In this document: in pieces, positions 51,176 through 60,559 of the stretch | Numbering within the stretch: position 1 is the stretch's first letter | How the letters are laid out: every line of letters begins with the position of its first letter | The notes under the pieces: model-generated | The model's database searches: none | What the model was told of the DNA's origin: nothing | The model's input: only the letters and a program-made list of their open reading frames with translations | Source of the DNA: an uncultured Propionibacteriaceae bacterium | GTDB taxonomy: Bacteria > Actinomycetota > Actinomycetes > Propionibacteriales > Propionibacteriaceae | Direction: 5' to 3' | Length of the DNA: 64,000 bases | Assembly (NCBI GenBank): GCA_938046585.1 | Contig: CALIWR010000023.1 | Span: 10,946-74,945 of the forward strand | Position numbers and translations under genes: made by a program

Positions 51176-53553
51176 GTGGGTTGCCCGGGCTGCGGCACCG
51201 GCGGAGCAGGCTGATTCGGGTCCGGGGGTTGTGAGGGCTGCGGCCGCGGACCAGCCGAGATCAGCAAGTAGCAGGTGCTGCCGACGGTCTGCCCGCAGTC
51301 CACCCCCCCGGTCCAACTGCCGACCGGGCGGTGGTCGTCGTAGGTCTGGCGGGTCGACACGATGAAACCCGCGTTCTCCAGCGTGCTGCGGGCCTCGGCC
51401 ATCGACATTCCCGAGACGCTCGGTCGCTTCACCTTGGTTCCGTTCAGGACCGAATCCGGTGGCTCGGTGAAGCCGTCCTTGGGCGTCTTGGCCAGCGCCG
51501 CTCGCATCGTCGGGGCGTAGATCTCGCCGGCGTCACCCGAACCCGACCCCTCAAGCGAGAAGCCACCAGGCAACCGGACGCCTTTCAGGGAACCTCGGCG
51601 CTTGTCCCAATACTCCTTGTAGCGGGGGTTCTTGTCGATTGCGATCATGGACACCCCGGCCAAATTCGGGGTGTACCCGGCGAACCACACCGCCGCATTG
51701 GAATCGATGGTGCCGGTCTTGCCGGCCTGCGGCCGCCCGTCCGGGATCCGGGCCCGGGAGCCCGTGCCGTTCGACACCACCCGCTGCAGGACCTGGTTCA
51801 CCGCATCGGCGATCTCCGGTTTGAGCACCTGCTGGCAGTTCCCGTTCGAGGTCGGCACTGAGCGGCCGTCCCGGGTCTTGATCGACTCGATGATGATCGG
51901 GTCGCAACGCTTGCCGCGGGCCGCCAAGGTCGCGTACGCGCTGGCCATCGAGATCGGTGACACCTCGGCGATCCCCAGGGTAAAGGACGGGTACCAGGCG
52001 AAGTCGGATTCGAGGCTGTTGCCGTTGGCCATCTTCACCCCCAGCCGGTCCGCCATCCGCGCCGACTGGCAAATCCCAGCCGCCTGCTCCAATTGGACGT
52101 AGTAGGTGTTCACCGACATCTCGGTGGCCTTGTACATGTCGATGCTACTGAAGTTGCCGGTGGAGTTCTCGACCCGATACGGCGAGGTGTACCGGAACCG
52201 GATCTCCTGATCGCCCTGGCAGGTCAGGAACATCTTGCCGCGGAAATCCATCGGAGACGACGACATGAACTGGGTATGTACCGACATGCCCCGTTCGAGG
52301 GCATTAGCCATGGTGAAGGTCTTGAACGTCGACCCCGCCTGATAGCCCTCGGCGCCGCCCATCGCCGCCTCGACCGCATAGTTGTAATACGTCTCTCCGG
52401 CGTCGGCGTTCGAGCCCATCCGGTGCCGGTTCTGAACGATCGCGGTGATCAACCCGGTGCCCGGCTGAATCATCACCATCGTGGCGATCACCGGGTCGGT
52501 GGGCTTGATCCGCTGGGTTAGCTCCCGCTGAGCGGCATCCATCATCGCCGGATCGATCTTGGTGTAGATCCGCAGCCCACCGCGCATCACGGTATTGCGG
52601 CGCTCGTCCTGGTTGTTACCCAGGGCCGGGTTGTGCAGCAGCGACATCTCGACGTACTGGCACATGAACGGATACTTCGAGGTGATACAGCCCTGATTCG
52701 GGGGGCGGACCTTGCTCTGGTCGAAGCCTTCCGCCTTGGCCGCCTGCACCTCTTCCGGTGAGGCCACCCCCAGCTCCGCCATCCGGTTCAGCACGACGTT
52801 ACGTCGCTCCACCGCCTGGGCGGGCCGGTGCTTCGGATCCAGGTTCGGGTTCTGCACGATGCCGGCCAGCATCGCCGCCTGCGCCAAGGTCAGCTTGTCC
52901 GCGGTGGTGGAGAAGTAGCGCCGGGCGGCGGATTCCACCCCGTACGCGCCGTAGCCGTAGTAGACGGTGTTGAGGTAGCGCTCGAGGATCTCGTCCTTGC
53001 TGAACTTCTTCTCGACCGCAATCGCGTACCGCATTTCGCGGATCTTGCGTTCGTACGTCGGGGCCTGGGCGGCCTCGGCTGCGGCCTTATCACCGCGGGC
53101 CGCGGCTGCGGCGATCTGGACCTGCTTGACGTACTGCTGGGTCAGCGTCGAGCCGCCCTGGGTGGAGCCCCCGGTGGTGTTGCGGGCGAAGGCCCGCAGG
53201 GTGCCCTTCAGGTCGACCGCCCCGTGCTCGTAGAAGCGGTGGTCCTCGATCGCCAGCTGGGCGGCCTTCATCGTCGGGGCGATCTGCGCCAGGGTGACGG
53301 GCTTGCGGTCCTCAGCGTAGAGCTCGGCTAGAGGCTGCCCGTTGGCCAGGTAGATCACCGTGCCCTCCGCATTCGGGGGCAGCTCGAATTCGGCCGGCAG
53401 GTTCCCCAGGCCTCCGACGAGAACCCGCGCCGTGGAGCCCCCCAACGCCGCAAACGGGACCACGAAGCCCGACACCAACGTCCCCGCGAGCACGCTGACG
53501 AGCAGGAACATCGCCAACGCGTACATCTTCGAGCTGATCTCGGGAGGCGTCAT
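51172..53553 (-). CDS. ponA2: Class A penicillin-binding protein, PonA2-like
   Basis: Bifunctional peptidoglycan synthase of 793 residues. N-terminal membrane helix (MYALAMFLLVSVLAGTLVSG), glycosyltransferase motifs EDHRFYEHGAVD and GGSTLTQQYVKQ, transpeptidase SxxK as STFK (about residue 409), SxN as SVN and KTG as AGKTGT. A PASTA domain (about 700-760, RPSVSGMSMAEARSTLENAG) and a Pro-rich end follow. Synteny with ponA2 of mycobacteria supports the symbol. ATG 53553 with TACCCT six bases upstream suggests leaderless expression. Confidence 0.95.
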   Translation of the reverse strand: MTPPEISSKMYALAMFLLVSVLAGTLVSGFVVPFAALGGSTARVLVGGLGNLPAEFELPPNAEGTVIYLANGQPLAELYAEDRKPVTLAQIAPTMKAAQLAIEDHRFYEHGAVDLKGTLRAFARNTTGGSTQGGSTLTQQYVKQVQIAAAAARGDKAAAEAAQAPTYERKIREMRYAIAVEKKFSKDEILERYLNTVYYGYGAYGVESAARRYFSTTADKLTLAQAAMLAGIVQNPNLDPKHRPAQAVERRNVVLNRMAELGVASPEEVQAAKAEGFDQSKVRPPNQGCITSKYPFMCQYVEMSLLHNPALGNNQDERRNTVMRGGLRIYTKIDPAMMDAAQRELTQRIKPTDPVIATMVMIQPGTGLITAIVQNRHRMGSNADAGETYYNYAVEAAMGGAEGYQAGSTFKTFTMANALERGMSVHTQFMSSSPMDFRGKMFLTCQGDQEIRFRYTSPYRVENSTGNFSSIDMYKATEMSVNTYYVQLEQAAGICQSARMADRLGVKMANGNSLESDFAWYPSFTLGIAEVSPISMASAYATLAARGKRCDPIIIESIKTRDGRSVPTSNGNCQQVLKPEIADAVNQVLQRVVSNGTGSRARIPDGRPQAGKTGTIDSNAAVWFAGYTPNLAGVSMIAIDKNPRYKEYWDKRRGSLKGVRLPGGFSLEGSGSGDAGEIYAPTMRAALAKTPKDGFTEPPDSVLNGTKVKRPSVSGMSMAEARSTLENAGFIVSTRQTYDDHRPVGSWTGGVDCGQTVGSTCYLLISAGPRPQPSQPPDPNQPAPPVPQPGQPT

Positions 53554-53738
53554 GCGCCTAGGGTAGGCGAGGGGTCTGAGAATCTCCTCATCTACCTTGA
53601 ACGATCCAAGCTGACAGCATGTTGCGGGGCCCGGGTTGGGGGCGCTAGGGTCGCCGAACTGCTGTACCTCCAGGCGATCCATGTCACGGCGACAGCGCGT
53701 GGCAGGTTTGCGACACCCCAGCTCCCTCGAAGGGATCA

Positions 53739-54029
53739 ATGAAGATGCGTTTGAGCCGTGTAGATGACTGGCCCCTTCGGGCCAAATGCCGAGGCATGGA
53801 AGACAAGTTGTTCCCCGAGGGCGCCGACCAGAAGCGGGTACGGGCGGTGTGCTGCGGCTGCCCGGTCCGCGGCGAATGCCTGGCCGAGGCGCTGGACAAC
53901 CGGATCGAATGGGGCGTCTGGGGCGGGATGACCGAACGGGAACGCCGCGCCCTGCTGCGGAAACGCTCAGACGTCCAGAGTTGGCGACGGGTTCTGGTCG
54001 GCGATGGCCGCCCCGGCCGCCGCAAGTGA
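53739..54029 (+). CDS. WhiB4-like Fe-S regulator
   Basis: WhiB-family protein of 96 residues; GAAGGG precedes the ATG. Four cysteines in RAKCRGMED, VCCGCPVRGEC (C-x2-C-x5-C), and the turn GVWGGMTERERRALL, all standard. Mycobacterial whiB4 occupies the same place between ponA2 and the Get3-like pair, and works as a redox-sensing repressor there. Its last 63 bases overlap the 3' end of the facing ATPase gene. Confidence 0.9.
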   Translation: MKMRLSRVDDWPLRAKCRGMEDKLFPEGADQKRVRAVCCGCPVRGECLAEALDNRIEWGVWGGMTERERRALLRKRSDVQSWRRVLVGDGRPGRRK

Positions 54030-55088
54030 GCCCAGTTCTCGTACCGCGGGCAAGTCAGTGATCTCGCGAGCCATCGCGGGCACCGTCGTAATCGGCCAGT
54101 CGCTGCCCAACGCCTGGACGACCGCTTCTCGTTGCCGGCGGTAGCGGTCCCAGGTGCTCTCCCACCAGGCGTACGCCTCAGGTGCTGCGGCCAGCCGGTC
54201 CCGGTCGGCGCCGGTGATCGCGACCGGGGCCGGGAACTGGTTGACGATCACGCCCCGGGCCTGGGTCTGGTGGCGGTCGCGCAGCCGGTCGAGCAGGAAC
54301 CGGGACTCGGTCAGCGCAGCTGAGCGGGAGCTGGTGACCACAACGAAGGCCGCGGCCGGCGAGCCGAGCAGGGTCCGGACCCGGTCGGCTCGGCGCCGAA
54401 AACCACCCATCACGGATTCAAAGGCTGAGGCGAAAACCTGCAGATCAGACAGGGCCTGGCTGCCGATGATCTTCGAGATCAGGGCGGTGGCCTGTGACAG
54501 TCCGAGGTTCAACAGCCGCAGTGGTCCGCTTTGGGGGGCCAAGATCCGCATCGCCGGCCCGTCCGCCAGCCGGTCCAGCCGGGCCGGTGCGTCCAGGAAG
54601 TCCAGCGCCGAACGTGAGGGCGGGGTGTCCACCACGATCAGGTCCCAGCGGCCGGTCCGCTGCGCGGTTTCATACAACTGCCCCAGCTTCTCGGTCGCCA
54701 TATAGTCCTGAGTCCCGGAGAAAGACGTACTCAGCGCCTTGTAGAACGGATTACGCAAGACCGCCTCGACCCGGTCGGCGGGGGCATGGGAGCGGATCGC
54801 CTCATCGAAGGTGTGGGTCATGTCCAACATCAACGCGTCCAGCGAGCCGTCGGTGACACCGAGCACGGGTTCTGGCTCGGCGCCGAGCCGGTCCAGCCCG
54901 AGCGCGGTCGCCAACCGACGGGCCGGGTCGACCGTGACCAGTACCACCTTGCGCCCGGCATCGGCTGCCCGTAACGCCATCGCCGCCGAGAACGAGGTCT
55001 TGCCGACCCCGCCGGTGCCGCAGGTCATGATCACCCTCAGGTGGCGGTCGTCGAGCAGCCCACGCATGTCGAAGGCCGGCGCCGTCAT
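53967..55088 (-). CDS. Get3/ArsA-like ATPase, second of pair
   Basis: P-loop ATPase of 373 residues, homologue of M. tuberculosis Rv3680 by synteny and sequence. Nucleotide loop CGTGGVGKTS (the leading lysine of the deviant Walker A is absent), VVLVTVDPARR, and the switch VDTPPS. Its partner is the next gene upstream. Start at ATG 55088 with GGAGGACAT; four bases overlap the partner's end. Mycobacterial homologues were proposed to handle tail-anchored proteins. Convergent, overlapping with whiB. Confidence 0.85.
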   Translation of the reverse strand: MTAPAFDMRGLLDDRHLRVIMTCGTGGVGKTSFSAAMALRAADAGRKVVLVTVDPARRLATALGLDRLGAEPEPVLGVTDGSLDALMLDMTHTFDEAIRSHAPADRVEAVLRNPFYKALSTSFSGTQDYMATEKLGQLYETAQRTGRWDLIVVDTPPSRSALDFLDAPARLDRLADGPAMRILAPQSGPLRLLNLGLSQATALISKIIGSQALSDLQVFASAFESVMGGFRRRADRVRTLLGSPAAAFVVVTSSRSAALTESRFLLDRLRDRHQTQARGVIVNQFPAPVAITGADRDRLAAAPEAYAWWESTWDRYRRQREAVVQALGSDWPITTVPAMAREITDLPAVRELGSLAAAGAAIADQNPSPTLDV

Positions 55089-55999
55089 GATGTCCTCCAC
55101 TGGGGCTGCAGCAGATCTGCCAGCTGCCGGACCGCGGCGGCGTCCACCTCGGCCGGCAACAACGGCAGGTTCACCAGCGGTGCCATCCCAGCTTCGGCGA
55201 GAGTCTCAGTGAGCAGGCGACGCCACGGTTGCTGCGCCGCGACCACCATCTTCTCGGCGGCGTGAGCCCGCGCCACCCTATGGTCGGGGTCGTCGAGAGG
55301 GGGCAGCTCGGGAACCTCGTCCGGAACCAGGTTCGCGATCACCCGCCCGGGCCGGATTCGGTGCTTGCGCAGCGACGCCAAAGTGGTCAAGGTCTCGGTG
55401 ACGGCCATCTCGCTGAGCGTGGTGACCAGGTGAACCCGGGTGGTCTCAGATCGCAGCAGGTCCATGATCGACTCGGCCTGGTGGCGGATCGGGCCGCCGG
55501 TGACCACCTCGGCGAGCGCCTCCCCGGCAGTCAGGAAGGTTTCGATCCGTCCCGTCGGCGGGGCATCCAGGATCACCGCCTGGACCGCGTCCGAAGCCTC
55601 TTTCATCTGGCGTCGGCTGGCCTGATACACCTTGCCGATTAGCAGCACATCCTGCAGCCCGGGTGCCAATTCGGTGACGAAGTCGACCAGCCCGGACACC
55701 TCCAGGACCTTGCCAGCTAGCCCTAGCCGGAAGCTGTGGTCCAAGTAATCGGTGAGTGCCTGCCGTGGCGCGACGCTCAGGGCGCGGATCGCGCCACCAT
55801 CGCGGCCGATCTGCCGCTCGGCTCCTGGCGGCACCATCGCGACCTGCATCACCCCGGTCAGGTCGTGGCGTTCCTCTACCTCGCAGACCAGCACATCGCC
55901 CGTGGATCGGGCCAACAGGTGGGCCAGGGCCAACGAGACCGCGGTCTTGCCGGTACCTCCCTTGCCGCTCACGATGTGCAGGGGAGCGGCTTCAGGCAT
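55085..55999 (-). CDS. Get3/ArsA-like ATPase, first of pair
   Basis: P-loop ATPase of 304 residues, homologue of M. tuberculosis Rv3679. N-terminus HIVSGKGGTGKTAVSLALAH with an intact deviant Walker A (KGGTGKT), and ILDAPPTGRIETFL as switch. The open frame extends upstream, but the proper start is MPEAAPLHIV: TAGGCT lies seven bases before it, the leaderless pattern. Forms a pair, presumably a heterodimer, with the following gene. Confidence 0.85.
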   Translation of the reverse strand: MPEAAPLHIVSGKGGTGKTAVSLALAHLLARSTGDVLVCEVEERHDLTGVMQVAMVPPGAERQIGRDGGAIRALSVAPRQALTDYLDHSFRLGLAGKVLEVSGLVDFVTELAPGLQDVLLIGKVYQASRRQMKEASDAVQAVILDAPPTGRIETFLTAGEALAEVVTGGPIRHQAESIMDLLRSETTRVHLVTTLSEMAVTETLTTLASLRKHRIRPGRVIANLVPDEVPELPPLDDPDHRVARAHAAEKMVVAAQQPWRRLLTETLAEAGMAPLVNLPLLPAEVDAAAVRQLADLLQPQWRTS

Positions 56000-56006
56000 A
56001 GCCCCT

Positions 56007-56012
56007 AGCCTA
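56007..56012 (-). promoter_or_regulatory. -10 box of the Get3/ArsA operon
   Basis: TAGGCT on the minus strand, seven bases before ATG 55999. Leaderless spacing. Confidence 0.45.
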
Positions 56013-56042
56013 TGGGGAAGTAGAAGGGTCTGCTGATGGGCC

Positions 56043-56273
56043 TCATTCTCGATGCGGGTCTGGTTGTGACACATCAGACATGGGCGCCGGTGGATAGGCC
56101 GGGACCGCCTGGGTGGCGGGATAGGTCGACGGCGGTTCGGGCATAGCCGGCTGTGATGATCGGGAACCAGGGTACGGGGCATCTGCGAGCGGCACCGGCT
56201 CCAGCCGGGTCCCGCAACCAGTGCAGAACACGGCATCCGTGCTGCCTGTCCGGCCACAGATCCTGCAGACCAC
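56043..56273 (-). CDS. Small zinc-ribbon protein
   Basis: Protein of 76 residues. CRICGRTGSTDAVFCTGCG supplies two CxxC pairs for one zinc. The rest is a proline-rich, probably disordered tail (PSTYPATQAVPAYPPAP). The ATG at 56273 lacks an obvious ribosome site. Unknown role; it stands before the Get3-like operon. Confidence 0.7.
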   Translation of the reverse strand: MVCRICGRTGSTDAVFCTGCGTRLEPVPLADAPYPGSRSSQPAMPEPPSTYPATQAVPAYPPAPMSDVSQPDPHRE

Positions 56274-56425
56274 CAGTAGCTCCTCCGCCGCGGTTGGCTC
56301 ATCCTACGGCCAAACGTCGGCCCGCGCTGATCTTCGCGAGGTGTCGTTTCGACATGTCCGGGGAAGCGGAATCAGGCCCGCCCGAACGCAGTGAGGCCAG
56401 TTCAACGCAGCCGGGGGCTATCGAA

Positions 56426-56431
56426 TACCGT
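56426..56431 (+). promoter_or_regulatory. -10 box of the DUF4177-ridA operon
   Basis: TACCGT seven bases before ATG 56439. Leaderless spacing. Confidence 0.45.
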
Positions 56432-56438
56432 GCTGCGC

Positions 56439-56594
56439 ATGACGAAGTGGGAGTACGCGACCGTACCGCTGCTGGTGCATGCCACCAAGCAGATCCTCGA
56501 CACCTGGGGCGCCGACGGCTGGGAATTGGTAGCCGTGATCCCCGGGGTGACCCCGGACAGCCTGGTGGCCTACCTGAAACGGCCGCTGCCATGA
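56439..56594 (+). CDS. DUF4177 protein
   Basis: Short protein of 51 residues (MTKWEYATVPLLVHATKQIL then LDTWGADGWELVAVIPG), matching the DUF4177 family and the small Rv3678A at the same place in M. tuberculosis. Its stop overlaps the ridA ATG. Function unknown. Confidence 0.85.
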   Translation: MTKWEYATVPLLVHATKQILDTWGADGWELVAVIPGVTPDSLVAYLKRPLP

Positions 56595-57064
56595 CCGAGA
56601 GCGCATCGCAGCGTCTGGAACGACTGGGGCTGAGCCTGCCGCCGGTGGCCACGCCGGTCGCGGCGTACGTTCCGGCGATTCGGGTCGGCGACCAGGTGTT
56701 CACCTCCGGTCAGCTGCCGACTGAGTCGGGGACGCTGCCGGCGACCGGCAAGGTTGGCGCCGAAGTAAGCCCGCAGGAGGGGTACCGGCTGGCGCGGGTC
56801 GCGGGCCTGAACGCAGTCGCCGCCGCGGCGGCCGCAGCCGGCGGGATCGACGCGATCCGGCGAGTGGTCCGGGTGTGCGTCTTCGTGGCCAGCGATCCGG
56901 GCTTCACCGGGCAGCCGAAAGTCGCCAACGGTGTCAGCGAACTGCTGGGGGAGATCTTCGGCGAAGCCGGGCAGCACGTCCGCAGCGCGGTCGGGGTCAG
57001 CGTCTTGCCGCTAGATGCCCCAGTCGAAGTCGAACTGGTCATCCAGGTCGACCCGGACGCGTGA
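56591..57064 (+). CDS. RidA-family (YjgF) protein
   Basis: Protein of 157 residues, likely an enamine/imine deaminase or relative. Blocks: RVGDQVFTSGQLPTESG, a helix QEGYRLARVAGLNAVA, RVVRVCVFVASDPGFTGQP and SVLPLDAPVEVELVIQV. In classical RidA an Arg in the CTVFLADM-like region binds substrate carboxylate; here RRVVRVCVF keeps basic residues but differs. Overlaps both neighbours. Syntenic with Rv3678c. Confidence 0.88.
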   Translation: MTESASQRLERLGLSLPPVATPVAAYVPAIRVGDQVFTSGQLPTESGTLPATGKVGAEVSPQEGYRLARVAGLNAVAAAAAAAGGIDAIRRVVRVCVFVASDPGFTGQPKVANGVSELLGEIFGEAGQHVRSAVGVSVLPLDAPVEVELVIQVDPDA

Positions 57065-57354
57065 CAGTCACCGAACCCGGTGGCGCCGAGATAGCGCAGC
57101 AGCCCGCGTGGGCGAGCGCCAGAGCCGCTAGAACCTCCCGGCTGACCTTGGTCTGGTCGGCCCAGTCGACCGACCAGTGGGCGTACGCGGTCCCGACGGC
57201 GCTGTTGGTCGCCTACCCGGGTTCGGCCGAGTTGGCCGGTGCAGACCCAGAAACCCCGGAGCAGCTCGTCTATCCGACCAGCTGCCCCAGGTACGGGCAG
57301 GACGGGACCGGTCCGGGGAAAACCCGGCGATTGCTGAGCGGGCTGCGCCGATGA
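57061..57354 (+). CDS. Hypothetical protein
   Basis: Unrecognised protein of 97 residues. GTG 57061 overlaps the ridA stop, and its stop overlaps the NUDIX ATG, so the coding frame is supported by its tight place in the operon. Contains LTLVWSAQSTDQWAYAVPTA, otherwise rich in Ala and Pro. No motif seen. Confidence 0.6.
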   Translation: MTVTEPGGAEIAQQPAWASARAARTSRLTLVWSAQSTDQWAYAVPTALLVAYPGSAELAGADPETPEQLVYPTSCPRYGQDGTGPGKTRRLLSGLRR

Positions 57355-58016
57355 GTCGGTGGGAACAGGTGAGCGGCTACCGGCAGCTGATCCGGGGGCT
57401 GGAATCGCCCCGCCTGACGGACGCTTTCCAGCGGCGGCTGCCCGGCCCTGGGGCTGGGCGGGAGGCGGCGGTGCTGATCCTGCTCGGGGACCCGCAGGCG
57501 GCCGGGGGGCCGGATTTGCTGTACATCGAGCGGGCCGCCACGTTACGTCACCATGCCGGCCAGATCGCCTTCCCCGGTGGGGCGGTGGAACCTGATGAGA
57601 CCCCGCAGCAGGCGGCGTTGCGGGAGGCCGACGAAGAGGTGGGGTTGGACCCGGCGACGGTGAGCGTGCTCGGGGAACTTCCGACGGCCCAGGTCCCGGT
57701 CTCCGCGTACCGGGTGCATTCGATCGTCGGGACCGCCCCGGACGGACCGTTGCGGCTGCAGCCGGGTGAGGTCGCCGCGGTACACCGGATCCCGATCGCC
57801 GCCTTGGCTGATCCGACCAACCGGACCTCGTGGCGGCACTGGTCAGGACACACCGGGCCGGGGTTCAGCGTCGGCGACCTGTACATCTGGGGTTTCACCG
57901 CCTACGTCACTGATGCCCTGCTCGCCGCCGGCGGATGGGAACAGCCCTGGGACCAGACCCGGTTCGCCCCGATCCCGCGACGGTTCGGCTCTGATGTCGA
58001 CCGGCCGCCGGGCTGA
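57351..58016 (+). CDS. NUDIX hydrolase, CoA type
   Basis: Protein of 221 residues. NUDIX box: G in FPGGAVEPDETPQQA, then ALREADEEVGL (G-x5-E-x7-R-E-x2-E-E-x-G). The preceding IERAATLRHHAGQIAFPGG is the CoA-pyrophosphatase signature. Probably hydrolyses CoA or acyl-CoA diphosphates. Syntenic with Rv3672c. Overlaps the upstream gene. Confidence 0.93.
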   Translation: MSRWEQVSGYRQLIRGLESPRLTDAFQRRLPGPGAGREAAVLILLGDPQAAGGPDLLYIERAATLRHHAGQIAFPGGAVEPDETPQQAALREADEEVGLDPATVSVLGELPTAQVPVSAYRVHSIVGTAPDGPLRLQPGEVAAVHRIPIAALADPTNRTSWRHWSGHTGPGFSVGDLYIWGFTAYVTDALLAAGGWEQPWDQTRFAPIPRRFGSDVDRPPG

Positions 58017-58094
58017 TGCGGGCGTGGTCTTGAACCAGGTCAGGTTGCCGTACGGGCCTCGTGTTGCGGCCAGCAGCTGGCAGAATCACCTCCC

Positions 58095-59804
58095 ATGAGC
58101 ATCGCCGAGGCTGCCCGTCGAGATCGTCGCGACGACTGGTGGCGCAACGCCGTCGTCTACCAGATCTATCCCCGCTCGTTCGCCGACACCAACGGCGACG
58201 GGATCGGTGATCTGAGGGGGATCCTGAGCCGGCTCGACTACCTGAGCCAGCTTGGGGTGGATGTGGTCTGGCTGTCGCCGATCTACCAGTCCCCACAAGA
58301 CGACAACGGGTACGACATCTCCGACTACCAGCAGGTGGATCCGCTGTTCGGCAGTCTCGATGATCTGGACCAGCTGATCGAGGGCCTCCACCAGCGGGGG
58401 ATCAAGCTGGTGATGGACCTCGTCGTCAACCACACCTCCGACGAGCATTCCTGGTTCCAGGAATCCCGCGACCCGGCCTCCCCGAAGCGAGACTGGTACT
58501 GGTGGCGACCGGCCCGCGAAGGGCGCCAGCCGGGTACGCCGGGGGCCGAGCCGACGAACTGGGGCTCTTTCTTCTCCGGCCCGGCCTGGCAGCACGATCC
58601 GGCCAGCGACGAGTACTATCTGCACCTGTTTAGCCGTAGACAGCCGGACCTGAACTGGGAGAACCCCGAGGTCCGCCAGGCGGTCTTCCAGATGATGCGC
58701 TGGTGGCTGGAGCGCGGGGTCGACGGATTCCGCATGGACGTGATCAACCTGATCTCCAAGCCCGAACTGGTCGACGGTCCGGTCTCAGCGGGGACCGACC
58801 TGTCCTACGACGCCCGACTCGTCGCCGACGGGGCCCGGATGCACGACTTCCTGCAGGAGATGAGGCAGCAGGTACTGGACGGACGCAACCTGCTCACCGT
58901 GGGGGAGACGCCCCTGGTCACGCTGGAGAAGGCTGCCGCGTACACCGATCCGGACCAGGGTGAATTGTCGATGGTTTTCCAGTTCGAACATGTCGGACTC
59001 GACCACGGCCCCGGTGGCCGGTTCGACCGGCGGGAATGGTCCTGGGTGGCGTACAAGGAGAATGTGATCCGCTGGCAGGAGGGCATCGGGAGGGGCTGGA
59101 ATTCACTGTACGTCGAGAATCACGACCAGCCCCGGTCGGTGTCGCGATTCGGTGACGATTCGGCGCGGTTCTGGCAGGCCAGTGCCAAGACGTTGGCGTC
59201 GGTGCTGCATTTGCAGCGCGGAACCCCGTACATCTATCAGGGCCAAGAGCTGGGAATGACGAACTACCCATTCCGGGGGCTGAATGATTTCCGAGACATC
59301 GAGAGCCTGAAGTATGCCGCTGAAGCAACCCGGTATGGCATGCCGGCCGAGGCGCTGCTGGAGGAGCTGGCCTGGGGCAGTCGAGACAATGCTCGAACCC
59401 CGATGCAGTGGAGTGACCAGGTCCATGCCGGCTTCTCCGAGGCCGACCCGTGGCTGGCGGTGAATCCGAACTACCGCGAGATCAACGCCGCTGCCCAGAT
59501 CGCCGATCAGCAATCGGTATTCCATCATTATCGGCGTCTGATCCAGCTGCGGCATGATCTGGAGGTGATCCGTACCGGCGACTTCACCATGCTGCTGCCA
59601 GATGACCCGGCCACGTTCTGCTGTCTGCGCACGCTGGGCGAGGACCGGGTGCTGTTGCTGGCCAATGTCACCAGCGAGCCGGTACGGCTGTTGTCCGGGC
59701 TGCCCGATTACGGCGCCGCGGAGGTACTCCTAGCCACTCATGAGATCGACGACCCCGACCTCCTGCAGCCCTGGGAATCCCGCATTCTGAGGTTGCCGGC
59801 GTAG
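58095..59804 (+). CDS. GH13 alpha-glucosidase (oligo-1,6-glucosidase type)
   Basis: Cytoplasmic alpha-glucosidase of 569 residues with no signal peptide. GH13 regions: VVYQIYPRSFADTNGDGIGD, DLVVNHTSDEHSWF (region I), VDGFRMDVINLI (nucleophile Asp), NLLTVGETPLV (acid/base Glu), YVENHDQPR (region IV His-Asp). The wording DVVWLSPIYQSPQDDNGYDI is that of oligo-1,6-glucosidase, trehalose-6-phosphate hydrolase or sucrase relatives. A precise substrate cannot be read. Monocistronic. Confidence 0.93.
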   Translation: MSIAEAARRDRRDDWWRNAVVYQIYPRSFADTNGDGIGDLRGILSRLDYLSQLGVDVVWLSPIYQSPQDDNGYDISDYQQVDPLFGSLDDLDQLIEGLHQRGIKLVMDLVVNHTSDEHSWFQESRDPASPKRDWYWWRPAREGRQPGTPGAEPTNWGSFFSGPAWQHDPASDEYYLHLFSRRQPDLNWENPEVRQAVFQMMRWWLERGVDGFRMDVINLISKPELVDGPVSAGTDLSYDARLVADGARMHDFLQEMRQQVLDGRNLLTVGETPLVTLEKAAAYTDPDQGELSMVFQFEHVGLDHGPGGRFDRREWSWVAYKENVIRWQEGIGRGWNSLYVENHDQPRSVSRFGDDSARFWQASAKTLASVLHLQRGTPYIYQGQELGMTNYPFRGLNDFRDIESLKYAAEATRYGMPAEALLEELAWGSRDNARTPMQWSDQVHAGFSEADPWLAVNPNYREINAAAQIADQQSVFHHYRRLIQLRHDLEVIRTGDFTMLLPDDPATFCCLRTLGEDRVLLLANVTSEPVRLLSGLPDYGAAEVLLATHEIDDPDLLQPWESRILRLPA

Positions 59805-60023
59805 CCAGGGTGCACCTGAACTCTGTCTGCTCAGGAATCAGTGTTGGCCCGCTCAACACAGCCCATACAATTTTGTATTCACGCTCGGTGTCGTTCGCAT
59901 TGCTGTGCGGATTGTGTCAGCATTTATTCCGTTCGGTTCTCACCCCGATCGCGATCCTCGGCTCGGCCGTACACCAGAGCCAGGATAATGGCCGATGCGG
60001 CGTCTCCTGACTGTCGGAATGCG

Positions 60024-60491
60024 TTACTGCTGGGTAATCGCCGGATGCCGGCTGTTTTCGATTTCAGTCTCGACCAGGTGCTGGCCCCGGGTGATGCTGG
60101 ATTTCACCTCGGCCGCCGTGTTCTGGGCCGCGGCGACGGTCTGCAGCGGCTTCTTGAGCCGCGGGATCCGGCTCTTGCCGTACCACGCCAAGACTGCGGC
60201 CACGATGAACAGCAGCACCGCCATCGCGACCAGCCCGAGCGCCACCGCGGCGTACGGGCCGTACCACAGCGAGAACAGCCCGGCCAGGCCCGCCGCTCCG
60301 GCCAGGAACAGTAACGAGGCGCCATTCGCCATCAGATAGCCGGCGGCCCCGAAGGCCCCGGACATGAGCCCAGCGTCGACTGCGCGGGGCTTGGCCTCGG
60401 CCTTGGCCAGGTCAAGCAGATTCTTGCCGATCACGACGATATCGGACTTGACCTCGTCGATCCTGGTCCTGGGGTCCGGCCGCTCAGCCAT
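60024..60491 (-). CDS. Holin-like membrane protein (phage_holin_3_6/DUF1469 type)
   Basis: Protein of 155 residues; GGGAGGAG precedes the ATG. Two strong hydrophobic helices (GYLMANGASLLFLAGAAGLA and VALGLVAMAVLLFIVAAVLA) lie between a charged N-terminus (DEVKSDIVVIGKNLLDLAK) and an amphipathic tail with LKKPLQTVAAAQNTAAEV. This is the common actinobacterial 'phage holin family' protein of the chromosome, probably not a lytic holin. Confidence 0.8.
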   Translation of the reverse strand: MAERPDPRTRIDEVKSDIVVIGKNLLDLAKAEAKPRAVDAGLMSGAFGAAGYLMANGASLLFLAGAAGLAGLFSLWYGPYAAVALGLVAMAVLLFIVAAVLAWYGKSRIPRLKKPLQTVAAAQNTAAEVKSSITRGQHLVETEIENSRHPAITQQ

Positions 60492-60559
60492 CACGGGCTC
60501 CTCCCTGTCAGCAGTGAGCCTACTGTGCTGCGAGGTGCGGTACGGTCAGGTCCTCCCGA

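Noticed and set aside
60024..60491. Phage lysis module
   Set aside because: The holin-like protein is a common chromosomal actinobacterial membrane protein; no endolysin or phage genes nearby.
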